NCBI GenBank assembly: GCA_035629175.1
Contig: DASPIL010000096.1
Span: 62,001 to 126,000, forward strand
Source of the DNA: Verrucomicrobiia bacterium
Lineage (GTDB): Bacteria > Verrucomicrobiota > Verrucomicrobiia > Limisphaerales > DASXHY01
Direction: 5' to 3'
Length of the DNA: 64,000 nt
In this document: positions 28,392 to 35,973 of the stretch, piece by piece
How the letters are laid out: the number at the start of each line of letters is the position of its first letter
How positions within the stretch are numbered: position 1 is the first letter of the stretch
Notes under the pieces: generated by a model
What the model was told of the DNA's origin: nothing
Databases searched by the model: none
What the model saw: the letters and a program-made list of their open reading frames with translations, nothing else
Made by a program: the position numbers and the translations under genes

Positions 28392-28525
28392 CAGTAGTGG
28401 AAAAGAGGTGCGTGGCAGACTCCGTGATAGTCGCGGCGAGCGAGCCGCTGCCATTCAGCGAACCAATCGGACTTTCGCCAGTCGACTGTGTCGGCGAGCG
28501 CCACGATGAAAAGAGCGCAGATCAT
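28391..28525 (-). CDS. Mini membrane-associated protein (44 aa)
   Basis: ATG at 28525 overlaps the upstream stop (ATGA) and its own stop overlaps the next ATG (TGATG). The sequence begins MICALFIVALADTVDWRKSDW, a short hydrophobic N-terminus, and continues FAEWQRLARRDYHGVCHAPL. Tight coupling on both sides supports a real gene. Function unknown. Confidence 0.55.
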   Translation of the reverse strand: MICALFIVALADTVDWRKSDWFAEWQRLARRDYHGVCHAPLFHY

Positions 28526-28839
28526 GCGTCAACGCGGAGGACCGGCCAGGTCAGAGGCGATTCATTGGGCTCAGGGCAGTCCTCCGGGTTACTCGCCGTG
28601 CGGCCGAGCGCGTTTGCCATCTCCCCGTTCGTGAGCAGCAGGTAATTCCGCTCGCCCCCAAAAACGACGGGCACGCGGTTGTAGACGCGGGCTGAGCCAA
28701 ACTTGGGGTCTGAGTTAATGATCGTCTTACAGTGCCCGAGCACCGGCTTGCGGGTCATGCAACAGTAAACTGGCCAGAGCACGAAGAGTGCTGCTGCTCC
28801 GAAGACGGTCCCGGTAAGGAATAGGATCAAACTTGTCAT
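28522..28839 (-). CDS. Small membrane protein (105 aa)
   Basis: Start ATG at 28839 (MTSLILFLTGTVFGAAALFV). One N-terminal transmembrane helix reaches about residue 27, then a cytoplasmic or periplasmic tail with CMTRKPVLGHCKTI and GGERNYLLLTNGEMANAL. First gene after the class B promoter at 28,971-28,999. Function unknown. Confidence 0.6.
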   Translation of the reverse strand: MTSLILFLTGTVFGAAALFVLWPVYCCMTRKPVLGHCKTIINSDPKFGSARVYNRVPVVFGGERNYLLLTNGEMANALGRTASNPEDCPEPNESPLTWPVLRVDA

Positions 28840-28970
28840 AAATTTCAGGGAGTGCGTGTGGCGGTGCGGGCGCTCGTTGTTTACGAGGAGTTTGAGACCT
28901 ACTCGACCCCATGGGCCGAACCGCAAGCATTGTTCTTTAACTTCGTCTCACCACACGCTTCTCTAAATTC

Positions 28971-28999
28971 GATATGAGAATCGGCGCACTAAACGTCAA
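28971..28999 (-). promoter_or_regulatory. Class B promoter in front of the small membrane-protein operon
   Basis: Minus strand: TTGACG at 28999-28994 within CCGGTTGACGTTT, a 17-base spacer, CATATC at 28976-28971, followed by GAAT. Leader of about 130 bases to the ATG at 28839. Confidence 0.65.
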
Positions 29000-29007
29000 C
29001 CGGTTCT

Positions 29008-29352
29008 TTAATTACCCAGCCGGATTTGCAAATTACTCGTCGCGACCGGCAGGCTCGGAGTGCTCGCGACATTTGAAAAATCGGACTCGCCCCAGAAGTT
29101 TTTCGCGGTCGCGCGATAGTAGTGCGCCCCGGGGACAACCTCGAAGGAGACGCTGGATTGGGTGCCGGGGACCTCCACTTCCTTCTCCCAGGTGAGCAGG
29201 TCAGTGGAGTGATAAACGACGATGGTCACCTCCGCTGCCTGCGGGTGGGGGTCCCAAAGCAGCGTCACCGTTTTGGGTTCGAGTGAAATCTCCGCCAGGA
29301 CGGGGAAAACCAAAAATGCGGCCAGAACGAAACTCAACAAGCGTCTTCTCAT
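29008..29352 (-). CDS. Secreted fibronectin type III protein (114 aa)
   Basis: The N-terminus MRRRLLSFVLAAFLVFPVLA is a clear signal peptide with an Ala cleavage site. The remainder is one FN3 domain: VTLLWDPHPQAAEVTIVVYH and the end YYRATAKNFWGESDFSN. It sits alone under its own class B promoter. An exported FN3 protein expressed from a prophage could act in the host envelope; the function is not known. Confidence 0.75.
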   Translation of the reverse strand: MRRRLLSFVLAAFLVFPVLAEISLEPKTVTLLWDPHPQAAEVTIVVYHSTDLLTWEKEVEVPGTQSSVSFEVVPGAHYYRATAKNFWGESDFSNVASTPSLPVATSNLQIRLGN

Positions 29353-29403
29353 GTTACTCCTACGGAGCGCGGCTCCGCGGAATTACTGAGCCATCACTAA
29401 CAT

Positions 29404-29433
29404 GATCTGTTGAGTTAGACCCCCGGTCGTCAA
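29404..29433 (-). promoter_or_regulatory. Class B promoter (CAGATC variant) for the secreted FN3 gene
   Basis: Minus strand: TTGACG at 29433-29428 within TCGGTTGACG, an 18-base spacer, CAGATC at 29409-29404. It overlaps the 3' end of the upstream gene. Confidence 0.6.
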
Positions 29434-30317
29434 CCGATGTCTTCGCAGTCTGCCAGTTTTCTGCTGTTCTCCCAGTGGTAGATGACGCCGTCGATCTGCC
29501 GGGCCGTGCGGGAGAGGACTCGGAGCCGGGCATCCAAGGAGAGTTCTGTGGATTTATCGAGCGCCTTCACCAGCCGTCGAATCGTGCGCGAAAACATGAA
29601 CAACTTGTTCCGACGATGAGAGAATTTGGGTGCTCTGTCCCATAAGGAAGGCTTCTCACGATAGACAATTTTTACCGCGCGGCGAGGACTGAGCGAAATG
29701 GCGGGGGTCGGCTCGCCCCCCGTCCGGGTGGGGGTCGGTGGCGGGGGTGCAGGTGCCGCCGGGGGAAGGGGCGAGACCAAGGCAGGAGCCTCCAGCAGCG
29801 ACTTTACCGTTATCGGGTTCGGCTCATCAGAGGAGAGAGGACCATTAGTCCTCTGCTCTGGGCTTGGTTCTCCTCGGATTGCTAGGGGGAGAACATCAGT
29901 GCCTCTGGGTGCATGCCTGTGTTTGTGCTGTAAAAGATTCCAGACACAAGAAATTCGTGGAACTAGGCAAAATCTGCCTGGCGAAACATCTACGGACTGG
30001 ACGATCTCTCGGGTCGGGAAGCCTGCTAAAGATAGGCGAGTTACTAATGATTCGAACCTCGCAACCCGATTTCGCTCGAATGCCGGAATATCACCATTAG
30101 TCAACGTGATCTTCGGACGCCAACCGAGCGAGCGCGCAACCTCCTCAAGTTTTCGCAAAGTTGGGGCAGGGGGCACACTCTCGCCCTTGGCGCAATGAGG
30201 GAACACGGACAGCCCGGCGCGTTCACAAAAACGACGCTGCCAACCGCGGCCGAAGCGAGCGACGAAAAAGCGTCGCAGCTCGGCGGCGTGATAGGCGTGG
30301 AACTCGTCGAGCGTCAC
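29430..30317 (-). CDS. Protein with Pro-rich linker (295 aa)
   Basis: The N-terminal 110 residues are basic and helical (FHAYHAAELRRFFVARFGRG) with possible HTH character. A long proline-rich linker (PPAAPAPPPPTPTRTGGEPT) lies near residue 200. The last 80 residues are helical and basic (FMFSRTIRRLVKALDKSTEL). The GTG start overlaps the preceding stop. It lies right after the candidate small terminase gene. Family not recognised. Confidence 0.6.
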   Translation of the reverse strand: MTLDEFHAYHAAELRRFFVARFGRGWQRRFCERAGLSVFPHCAKGESVPPAPTLRKLEEVARSLGWRPKITLTNGDIPAFERNRVARFESLVTRLSLAGFPTREIVQSVDVSPGRFCLVPRISCVWNLLQHKHRHAPRGTDVLPLAIRGEPSPEQRTNGPLSSDEPNPITVKSLLEAPALVSPLPPAAPAPPPPTPTRTGGEPTPAISLSPRRAVKIVYREKPSLWDRAPKFSHRRNKLFMFSRTIRRLVKALDKSTELSLDARLRVLSRTARQIDGVIYHWENSRKLADCEDIG

Positions 30318-30934
30318 TTAGCGGGAGGGAGCTGGGGGACCGACTCTTGCGCGAGCTGCTGGCGCACCAAGGCGACAGAATCAAGACCGGAAGACTCAGC
30401 GGCATTCATCGCATTCATGACCAAGAGCGCCACGTTCGAGCCCTTGCCGTCCTCCTGGCTCGTGGGGCGTTCTTCAGCGGTGTCGCCGAGTGCGCGTTGG
30501 GTCATGAGTTGGCAAGCCTCCATAGCCTTCACCAGGTCGGTCAGGGCGCGCGTCTTGAATTCAGGGCCGAACTTGGTGTTGACCGTCAGGCGATCAACCA
30601 GGTCTTCAGCGTCGCCTTGGGACAAGTGCTGAATGACTTTGTCGAGCAATGCACGCGCACGATGGGCCTGGACGTAATTGACGGCACGGTTGATCTGGAT
30701 TTGCGTGTTGCGTGGGTCGCCTTCGCGCAGCTTGTTCCACTCGCGAACTTTGTCCGTCCAATGTTCAGCGCTGGCCAGGTCGCGCACCGTCTCGACGTCG
30801 ATGTCAAGTGTCAGGGCGGTCTTGCCTGCGTCGCCGTTGAAGGCAACGTAGGTCTGAAAAATCTGCGCAACGTCGAGCGCGTTTTTATTGACTTGAGGCA
30901 GGGCCATTGGCTTGGGCTTTCGCTTTCCACTCAC
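30314..30934 (-). CDS. Candidate small terminase subunit (206 aa)
   Basis: Residues about 20-60 (VAQIFQTYVAFNGDAGKTAL then TLDIDVETVRDLASAEHW) look like the N-terminal HTH of small terminase proteins, which recognise the packaging site. A helical oligomerisation region follows (LVDRLTVNTKFGPEFKTRAL). A GTG at 30934 gives the longest frame; an ATG at 30907 (MALPQVNKN) is an alternative. It is the first sizeable gene of the virion block and overlaps both neighbours. Separation from terL by several small genes is unusual but known. Confidence 0.6.
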   Translation of the reverse strand: MSGKRKPKPMALPQVNKNALDVAQIFQTYVAFNGDAGKTALTLDIDVETVRDLASAEHWTDKVREWNKLREGDPRNTQIQINRAVNYVQAHRARALLDKVIQHLSQGDAEDLVDRLTVNTKFGPEFKTRALTDLVKAMEACQLMTQRALGDTAEERPTSQEDGKGSNVALLVMNAMNAAESSGLDSVALVRQQLAQESVPQLPPAK

Positions 30935-31028
30935 GACGGGACTTCGCTCGCAAACTCTGCTGGGCCTTCTTGCGGAGGTCCCGGGCGGCGGTCGGGGCGG
31001 TCTCGAACAGTTTTTGTCGGGGCTTCAT
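30885..31028 (-). CDS. Small basic protein at the head of the virion block (47 aa)
   Basis: ATG at 31028 with GGAAAGGA 2 bases upstream, a strong ribosome site. The sequence is very basic (RDLRKKAQQSLRAKSRREWK) and largely helical. It overlaps the next gene by up to 50 bases. It is the first gene reading left from the divergent region, so its expression probably marks the start of the virion transcript. Likely nucleic-acid binding; unproven. Confidence 0.55.
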   Translation of the reverse strand: MKPRQKLFETAPTAARDLRKKAQQSLRAKSRREWKAKAQANGPASSQ

Positions 31029-31179
31029 TGTCCTTTCCCTAATATGAGCGCCGGAACAGGCCGCCGCCAACCAGTTTGGGCGAAATTCGCCAGGAGCCGT
31101 TTAAACGCAGCGTCATGCAAAGGTCTTTTGAAAAGCGGAAAAGCCTGAAAAACCTGGGGATTCAGGGGAAAAAGGAGGC

Positions 31180-31349
31180 ATGATAGAAAGCGGCTGGACT
31201 CAACTTTAAGTTGGTCGATCCGGCACCTTTTCTTCGATCTATACCCTGTTTTATATACGCGACCCCCTTAAAAGTAAGAGAGTAGTGTAAGAGCCAAAAA
31301 AAGGGCCGGACCGACCAACTTAAAGTTGAGTCTGGCGGCTTTCTATCAT
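31180..31349. repeat. 45-bp near-perfect inverted repeat with palindromic core
   Basis: The left arm (31,180-31,224) and the reverse complement of the right arm (31,305-31,349) match at 41 of 45 positions; the loop is 80 bases and AT-rich. Each arm contains the palindrome CAACTTTAAGTTG. The four mismatches fall at arm positions 13, 16, 17 and 39. Read outward-in, each arm also begins with ATGATAGAAAGC and stays open for nine codons (MIES..TQL), probably by chance. The 10-20 bases outside the arms show no obvious target-site duplication. Confidence 0.85.
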
Positions 31350-31422
31350 AGCTGTTTTTCTGCCCTTTTCCCTTTGTTTTCGGCCTTTTGTGGCTTCCAA
31401 AAGATCCTTTCAAAAAAACTGG

Positions 31423-31452
31423 TTGGCAGCCGGTAGCCCTTTTCACCATATC
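31423..31452 (+). promoter_or_regulatory. Class B promoter for the AP2 gene, leaderless type
   Basis: TTGGCA at 31423-31428 within CTGGTTGGCA, an 18-base spacer, CATATC at 31447-31452. The GTG at 31459 lies 6 bases further, at the expected transcription start. This is the first rightward promoter after the inverted repeat. Confidence 0.65.
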
Positions 31453-31458
31453 CTTTAT

Positions 31459-32100
31459 GTGAACGAACAAAATTTTGTCGGCGTCTACCCAAGTGGGTCA
31501 CGGGCACTGCCCTACAAAGTCCACTACTCGGCCAAGGGCAAGCTCATCTATCTCGGCTCCTACGCCACAGCCGAAGAAGCTGCCCGGGTCTACGACAACG
31601 CGGTCATCTGTTTTTCCGCACCCGGTCTCGACTGCCGCTTCACACGTCTCAACTTCCCGGAAGCCTTCAACGGGAACTACGCAGCCGTCAGCCCGTTACC
31701 CAAAGTCGCTGATGCCATCACCCGCTACACGCCACACATCAGGGGTGGCAACCAGCCGACAATCGACGACGTGCGACTGGCCTTCGGCAACCTGATGAGG
31801 CAAGTCAATCACGTCGCAGCGGTTTTGGGCATGAGCCCGCTTCGCCAGCGCCACCTGGCCATGGTCACTGCGGAAGCGTTGGAGAACACCGACTTTTGCC
31901 CGAAGTGCAACAGGCGCAGCGCCATCATCACCTGCGAGCATGGCAAGTTTTCAGCGTGCTGCGAGGTTCACTTTTTCGAGTTTTCTGAGAACCCGGCCAC
32001 CGGCCAGCTCGACTGCATATCTCGGTCTAAGTGGCACAAGGAACTCGAAGCCCCGATCTGTCCTATCCAGCAAAACGTTAACCCAATGACAACACTATGA
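31459..32100 (+). CDS. AP2-domain DNA-binding protein (213 aa)
   Basis: I choose the GTG at 31459 because the promoter's -10 box ends at 31452; a longer frame to 31390 would start before the promoter. Residues about 6-58 match an AP2/ERF domain: VGVYPSGSRALPYKVHYS, GKLIYLGSYATAEEAARVYD and the end RLNFPE, with the conserved W position replaced by Y. In phages, AP2 domains usually accompany HNH homing endonucleases. Here the C-terminal part has FCPKCNRR..CEHGKFSACC, a possible metal site, and no clear HNH. It could be an early regulator. Confidence 0.75.
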   Translation: MNEQNFVGVYPSGSRALPYKVHYSAKGKLIYLGSYATAEEAARVYDNAVICFSAPGLDCRFTRLNFPEAFNGNYAAVSPLPKVADAITRYTPHIRGGNQPTIDDVRLAFGNLMRQVNHVAAVLGMSPLRQRHLAMVTAEALENTDFCPKCNRRSAIITCEHGKFSACCEVHFFEFSENPATGQLDCISRSKWHKELEAPICPIQQNVNPMTTL

Positions 32101-32330
32101 TCTCACGAAAGAAACTCGGAAAAACACAGCTCCTGTTTTTACAGGCACTCGGTCGCCATGGTCGTTACTACCGCGGCTGCGGGTGGGTCTGGGGCAAGCC
32201 CTCGGAATCAGTCCGCCTAGCTGAATCGCTGCTTCGCCTCGGCTACCTGCGAAAGGTCGAAGAACCCTCCAGGGGCTACGTCTACTACGAGACCGAGGAG
32301 TATCTTGCCTTAGTCCGTGCCAAGTTTTAA
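32097..32330 (+). CDS. Small winged-helix-like protein (77 aa)
   Basis: ATG overlaps the AP2 stop (ATGA). The sequence has the helix-helix-wing feel of small winged-helix proteins: KLGKTQLLFLQALGRHGRYY, RLAESLLRLGYLRKVEEPSR and then a beta wing YVYYETEEYLALV. Coupled to the AP2 gene, so possibly a co-regulator. Confidence 0.65.
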   Translation: MISRKKLGKTQLLFLQALGRHGRYYRGCGWVWGKPSESVRLAESLLRLGYLRKVEEPSRGYVYYETEEYLALVRAKF

Positions 32331-32339
32331 GGAGGACCC

Positions 32340-32723
32340 ATGGAAGCCTTTTTCGCCATTCTGTGCCTCGTCGCTCTTTTCGCGTTATCGGTCGCCGGTT
32401 ACACGCACTCGGCAACACCTGACCGGCAGCCTGCAACACCCGACACGAAGCCCGCACCACGCAACTGGTTCTTCGTTCTCTCGCTCCGGGATTCCCCTCG
32501 TGATGGTTTCGCGGTCTTCCAGGGTCCTGGGGTGGGCATGCTCACGCGGGACCTGGCCTACGCCAACCGGCTGACCGCTGCCCAGGTCGCCGAACGTCCC
32601 GACCTTTACAACGACCGAGTCAATACCGTGGCCATCCCGGTCGACGATGTGCAGGCGATCATTGTGGCTCCCTGGCACCTGATTTCGTGGCCTGGAAAAG
32701 ATGCCAACCCCAAAGCCTCTTGA
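32340..32723 (+). CDS. Membrane-anchored protein (127 aa)
   Basis: Start ATG at 32340 preceded by AAGGAGGACCC, a strong Shine-Dalgarno site that is unusual in this block. Residues 1-22 (MEAFFAILCLVALFALSVAGY) are a membrane anchor or uncleaved signal. A Thr/Pro linker follows, then a globular part (FVLSLRDSPRDGFAVFQGPG). Function unknown. Confidence 0.65.
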   Translation: MEAFFAILCLVALFALSVAGYTHSATPDRQPATPDTKPAPRNWFFVLSLRDSPRDGFAVFQGPGVGMLTRDLAYANRLTAAQVAERPDLYNDRVNTVAIPVDDVQAIIVAPWHLISWPGKDANPKAS

Positions 32724-32725
32724 GT

Positions 32726-32845
32726 ATGTGGACGCTCTTCCTGGTTCTTCTCTCGGTCGGTTTCCTCGCCTTCGCGGCCTGCTGCCTGTGGCTTTTGTGG
32801 GTTCGGTATCATTGGGTTTTCGATGATGCCGATTTTGACCCGTAA
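32726..32845 (+). CDS. Mini transmembrane protein (39 aa)
   Basis: ATG at 32726 two bases after the previous stop; stop at 32843-32845. The sequence starts MWTLFLVLLSVGFLAFAACC and is almost all hydrophobic, followed by a short acidic tail (FDDADFDP). One transmembrane helix. Placement right after another membrane gene supports it. Function unknown. Confidence 0.5.
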   Translation: MWTLFLVLLSVGFLAFAACCLWLLWVRYHWVFDDADFDP

Positions 32846-32886
32846 ACATTGGGGATTCTTCGCTTCAAAAAAGATTTAAAAAAGTA

Positions 32887-32915
32887 TTGACGAAAATATT
32901 GACGCCGTTAAGCTC
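32887..32915 (+). promoter_or_regulatory. Class A promoter, leaderless type
   Basis: AAAAGTATTGACGAAAATAT context with TTGACG at 32887-32892; the -10 position (32910-32915) reads AAGCTC and is weak. ATG at 32922 lies 6 bases after it. The -35 context is shared with the site at 51,992. Confidence 0.45.
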
Positions 32916-32921
32916 TTGCAC

Positions 32922-33152
32922 ATGAGAAACATCTTTCTGCCAGCAGCGGTTCGAGCCAAGGAACTTGGCAAGCCCCTTGTGGTCGCCCACTACTCCGGGC
33001 GCAATGTCCAAGTGCTCGTCAACGACGTCGTGGTGCTCTCTGACGGGCCTTACCACTACCCGGTCGACTGCGCCCGGGTGCTCGGACAATCCATCGCCAA
33101 GGAGCGGGGCGGATTTTTCGGCGGCGTGGCGGAAGTGGCCTTCAACTCGTAA
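32922..33152 (+). CDS. Hypothetical protein (76 aa)
   Basis: ATG at 32922 at the expected transcription start of a class A promoter. The sequence RNIFLPAAVRAKELGKPLVV and SGRNVQVLVNDVVVLSD suggest a small alpha/beta domain, ending GGFFGGVAEVAFNS. No family recognised. First of the array of small phage genes each started by a separate leaderless promoter. Confidence 0.65.
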   Translation: MRNIFLPAAVRAKELGKPLVVAHYSGRNVQVLVNDVVVLSDGPYHYPVDCARVLGQSIAKERGGFFGGVAEVAFNS

Positions 33153-33158
33153 CCTGCT

Positions 33159-33530
33159 ATGGCCAGCCTCCCTATCTTCTGGGTCCGACAGGACAACCAC
33201 GGCTCTGTGCGCGCCGCCTACCAGGCAGCCAACGGCAAGCGCTACTACCCGAAGCCTGCGGGCGCGATTTGGGCTGGCGTCTCGGACCTTTTTCGGCGCA
33301 ACAATCCGAACTCGCCCTTCGACATCTCCCAGGAAGCAGCGGTCTACCGCATCGGCGGCGAGCTCTATTGCGTCGAGAGCGTGTCGTCCCGCGCGTTCAA
33401 ACCTCTGGCCGACGTGCTGAAGGCGCAAGCCGACCGCCGCCCGTTTTACGTGCCTTCCGGCTTCATCGCCCCGAAGGGCTGTGTGGCGCTGCGCGCCGAA
33501 CTCCTCAACGAAGCAATCAAGTCCCTTTAA
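33159..33530 (+). CDS. Hypothetical protein (123 aa)
   Basis: Follows the preceding gene by 6 bases. Compact basic protein with WVRQDNHGSVRAAYQAANGK and RPFYVPSGFIAPKGCVAL. The middle CVESVSSRAFKPLADVLKAQ is helical. No family recognised. Confidence 0.65.
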   Translation: MASLPIFWVRQDNHGSVRAAYQAANGKRYYPKPAGAIWAGVSDLFRRNNPNSPFDISQEAAVYRIGGELYCVESVSSRAFKPLADVLKAQADRRPFYVPSGFIAPKGCVALRAELLNEAIKSL

Positions 33531-33548
33531 CCCTCAACACGAACACTT

Positions 33549-33917
33549 ATGAAAGCCATCATCGAATCAATCGAAGCATCAATCGCAGACATCCAACGCC
33601 AGCTCGACCGGCCCGTGCTCGACGGCACGCCCTATCTCCTGGTCGCCGACTTCCGGGGCCTGCCGGTCGTCGTCACAGTCGAGAACGGCGTGCGTGCCTT
33701 CCGCTCCTTGGACCTTTTGGCCGATCACTGCTGTGGCGCAATCTGCTACTCGGCTGAGTCTGTCGCCCAGGTGTTGCGCCGGTTCGAGGTCAACCCGGAC
33801 GCCAACCTCAGTAACCTTCGCCCGCTGCATCGCCGGGAGTTTTTGAAGCAGCGCCTGGACGCGCAGAAAACCCTGCTGGCCCGGCTGCCCGCGCAGCTCG
33901 TGGCGCTCGAAGCTTGA
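33549..33917 (+). CDS. Hypothetical protein (122 aa)
   Basis: ATG in the context ACTTATG. Two helical ends (KAIIESIEASIADIQRQLDR and LKQRLDAQKTLLARLPAQLV) enclose a beta core (PYLLVADFRGLPVVVTVENG). The first residues KAIIESIEAS echo those of the gene at 34,448 (KATIRSIEPS). No family recognised. Confidence 0.65.
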   Translation: MKAIIESIEASIADIQRQLDRPVLDGTPYLLVADFRGLPVVVTVENGVRAFRSLDLLADHCCGAICYSAESVAQVLRRFEVNPDANLSNLRPLHRREFLKQRLDAQKTLLARLPAQLVALEA

Positions 33918-33924
33918 GGCGCGT

Positions 33925-34266
33925 ATGAACGCTGAATGCTCTATCTGTGGTGGCGACCTGGTGGAACTGGGTTGCCTTGGAAACCGGGTTCACTCCCGCT
34001 GCCGCAACTGCGGCGCGCAGTCTTCGCGTGAATCGAAGCTTGAGCCCGTCACCTACACCTTGCCCGCGTCTTGGGCGAGCTACCTGATTAACGGCGACGC
34101 CAGCGGGCTCGAAGACGGGGAAAGCAGTCGCATTGATTATTGGCTGCTGTCGCACAACCTGCCGAGCCCGGTGGACTGTTCTGAAGAGGCTCATTTCGCC
34201 CGCAGTAATGACGCTACCCAGCTCGGGGGCGACGTGCTCGAATACACCTTTTTGATCCGCTCATGA
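33925..34266 (+). CDS. Zinc-ribbon protein with DUF6926-like C-terminus (113 aa)
   Basis: Residues 5-30 (CSICGGDLVELGCLGNRVHS and CRNCG) form a CxxC...CxxC zinc ribbon. The rest, LPASWASYLINGDASGLEDGE followed by aromatic residues, resembles a small phage domain with an A.YLINGD.SGL core. It overlaps the next gene by 4 bases. Confidence 0.65.
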   Translation: MNAECSICGGDLVELGCLGNRVHSRCRNCGAQSSRESKLEPVTYTLPASWASYLINGDASGLEDGESSRIDYWLLSHNLPSPVDCSEEAHFARSNDATQLGGDVLEYTFLIRS

Positions 34267-34451
34267 AGACCAAGCTCTCTGTTTTTGAACGTCATCAAAA
34301 GCGCATCGCGCTGCAGACGCTCGCGATGCACGACGCAGGCGCTGCCATCGCAGGCGCTGCCATCGCAGGCGGCATGACAAAGACCGAGGCGCGCAATTTC
34401 CTGCGCCGCCTGGGTTACTCCGAAGTGCAAATCAAAAAACTCGAATCATGA
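34263..34451 (+). CDS. Small basic protein with internal tandem repeat (62 aa)
   Basis: Coupled to both neighbours by ATGA overlaps. A 15-bp unit (GCAGGCGCTGCCATC) is repeated twice in tandem at 34,335-34,364 and encodes AGAAI AGAAI, followed by a partial third unit. The N-terminus is basic (SVFERHQKRIALQTLAMHD); the C-terminus is helical (ARNFLRRLGYSEVQIKKLES). Possible nucleic-acid binding. Confidence 0.6.
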   Translation: MKTKLSVFERHQKRIALQTLAMHDAGAAIAGAAIAGGMTKTEARNFLRRLGYSEVQIKKLES

Positions 34452-34705
34452 AAGCAACTATCCGATCAATCGAACCCTCTCTCATTGAGGTGTCGAGGGA
34501 CGACCTTCGGATTGTGACTCAGGCCGTTCTCGAACACTGGACCCGCGAATACACCCTCGGCAGCGGTCGGGACGTGGTGGAGTGCGTGTTCTGCGGCAAG
34601 GAGCAAGCTGTGGACTATTCGCGGGGTGGGGGCACGATTCACAAGCCCGACCATGAGCTCAACTGCGCTGTCCTGGTGGCAACTTCTATCGCACCCCGTC
34701 AATAA
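34448..34705 (+). CDS. Small zinc-binding protein (85 aa)
   Basis: CVFCGKEQAVDYSRGGGTIH followed by KPDHELNCAV forms a CxxC...H...H...C site like a one-finger zinc motif. The N-terminus is helical (VSRDDLRIVTQAVLEHWTRE). Overlaps the preceding stop by 4 bases. Function unknown. Confidence 0.65.
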   Translation: MKATIRSIEPSLIEVSRDDLRIVTQAVLEHWTREYTLGSGRDVVECVFCGKEQAVDYSRGGGTIHKPDHELNCAVLVATSIAPRQ

Positions 34706-34707
34706 TC

Positions 34708-35064
34708 ATGACCTTGCTACCCGAACTCCGGCGCGCCGTCATCAGCTACAAGGCCGCACAGTCCACTCTCAGGGACGCCTCGTGGGCGTTGCGCGAAATC
34801 CGCAACCAACTGTTTAAACCCGGCCAGCCGGTGCGCGTCTACTCCGCACGATACAAGGGTTTCGGCGTGGTTGTGAAAGAGCAGACCGACCCGTCCATGC
34901 TTCCCGTGAAGCTCGAAAACGGCAACGTGTGGTGGTATCCGGTCGAAGACTGCCAGGCGCGCACCTGGGGGCAAGTCAACGTGCTGGACCCGAGCCTGCG
35001 TCGGGCGTATCTGCGCTGGCACGGCAGGCAGACTTTTCGCGGCCCGCAGGGGGCGCTGCCGTGA
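34708..35064 (+). CDS. Hypothetical protein with SH3-like core (118 aa)
   Basis: Helical start (LPELRRAVISYKAAQSTLRD) then a beta segment (KPGQPVRVYSARYKGFGVVV and VKLENGNVWWYPVEDC) that has the shape of a small SH3-like or KOW-like barrel. Basic C-terminus. No family recognised. Confidence 0.65.
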   Translation: MTLLPELRRAVISYKAAQSTLRDASWALREIRNQLFKPGQPVRVYSARYKGFGVVVKEQTDPSMLPVKLENGNVWWYPVEDCQARTWGQVNVLDPSLRRAYLRWHGRQTFRGPQGALP

Positions 35065-35102
35065 GGCTGCAAAAGATTTTTCACTAAATACATATTTACG
35101 TA

Positions 35103-35131
35103 TTGACGAAAATAGATTCATCACCTATTCT
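35103..35131 (+). promoter_or_regulatory. Class A promoter, leaderless type
   Basis: TTGACG at 35103-35108, a 17-base spacer, TATTCT at 35126-35131; ATG at 35139 is 7 bases further. The upstream AT-rich element (AATACATATTTACGTATTGA) recurs almost unchanged at 39,188-39,206. Confidence 0.75.
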
Positions 35132-35138
35132 CGCGCAC

Positions 35139-35483
35139 ATGGAAAACGTCATTGAACAAAAACTCGAAGTCCCGGCCAAGTCCCGGGCCGCAAAGTTCAT
35201 CGCCTACGTGCGCAGCCTCGGCCACGAGCCGAAGATCGAAGTCAGGCCATTCGGCAGCACGGTCGAAGTCGTGATCGAAGTCGCCTCCCAGGTTGCCTGG
35301 GACCGGTCGAGCCTGACGGTCCAGTGCTTCATCAGCCCGAAGTGCTCCTATCGTCGCGCCAGCGAGCGCGTCCGGGGGTTCTACATCGACATCTGCGGCG
35401 GCACCAAGAAGGGCCTGACGCAGTGGGAGCGGGCCTACCACGCCAAGGAGATCGTCGCCCGCAACAAACGCAACGCAGCCTGA
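35139..35483 (+). CDS. Hypothetical protein (114 aa)
   Basis: The ATG falls at the expected transcription start of a class A promoter; a longer frame to 35103 begins in the -35 box. Alternating strands and helices (SRAAKFIAYVRSLGHEPKIE, TVEVVIEVASQVAWDRSSLT) and a basic helical end. A conserved small phage-protein look, no family recognised. Confidence 0.7.
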   Translation: MENVIEQKLEVPAKSRAAKFIAYVRSLGHEPKIEVRPFGSTVEVVIEVASQVAWDRSSLTVQCFISPKCSYRRASERVRGFYIDICGGTKKGLTQWERAYHAKEIVARNKRNAA

Positions 35484-35487
35484 TTTT

Positions 35488-35751
35488 ATGAGCAAATTCA
35501 CGACACGCGGACACATTCCCAAAGGGCTGCTCGATGAGTGCGAGCGGCACGCCGACAAGGTCCTGGAGGTCGGCAACGAGAAGAGCAGCGGCGACGGCTA
35601 TTGGGTTATCCTGAAGTCCGGATGGCGCACCTGCGACGACGTCGTCCACGCAGTCCACGAGGACACCGCCATGGGCGCAGCCCGCATGCTGCGCGCCGTG
35701 GTTCGCTGTGAGTGCCGAGATTGCAAGCTCTCCCGAATTTTTTGCCTCTGA
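35488..35751 (+). CDS. Hypothetical protein (87 aa)
   Basis: Start context TGATTTTATG. TRGHIPKGLLDECERHADKV is helical, then a beta part (GYWVILKSGWRTCDDVVHAV) and a C-terminal pair CECRDCKLSRIFC that may bind metal. No family recognised. Confidence 0.65.
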   Translation: MSKFTTRGHIPKGLLDECERHADKVLEVGNEKSSGDGYWVILKSGWRTCDDVVHAVHEDTAMGAARMLRAVVRCECRDCKLSRIFCL

Positions 35752-35764
35752 ATCCCGTCACCGA

Positions 35765-35953
35765 ATGAAAGCGCACAAAGTAAAAGTAAGCTACGTGGTG
35801 GAGTTAACCCCTGAGCAACGGAAGGCGTGCCTCAAATATGCGGATTCGCTAGGGCTCTCCTACGATAAACCCAAGCCCCAGACGCTCTTGAAAAGGCTTT
35901 TCAAAGACGTGGGCCAGGACGCGCTTTTAAAAGCTTTAGAAGCTGCTTTCTGA
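35765..35953 (+). CDS. Hypothetical protein (62 aa)
   Basis: ATG at 35765 (MKAHKVKVSYVVELTPEQRK); an earlier frame start inside the previous gene is less likely. Small alpha/beta protein with a helical end (LLKRLFKDVGQDALLKALEA). No family recognised. Confidence 0.6.
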   Translation: MKAHKVKVSYVVELTPEQRKACLKYADSLGLSYDKPKPQTLLKRLFKDVGQDALLKALEAAF

Positions 35954-35973
35954 GCGAGCCCCGCCTAATTTTT

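Larger units (their letters stand above)
31029..31458. other. Gene-free divergent control region between virion and early blocks
   Basis: No convincing gene is present. The stretch holds the 45-bp inverted repeat (31,180-31,349), a GTTTAAAC site (31,099-31,106), AT-rich sequence in the repeat loop (TTTTATATACGCG near 31,250) and a class B promoter at its right end. Both flanking operons read away from it, so it is the natural place for the lysis/lysogeny switch or a replication origin. No repressor gene is recognisable next to it. Confidence 0.6.
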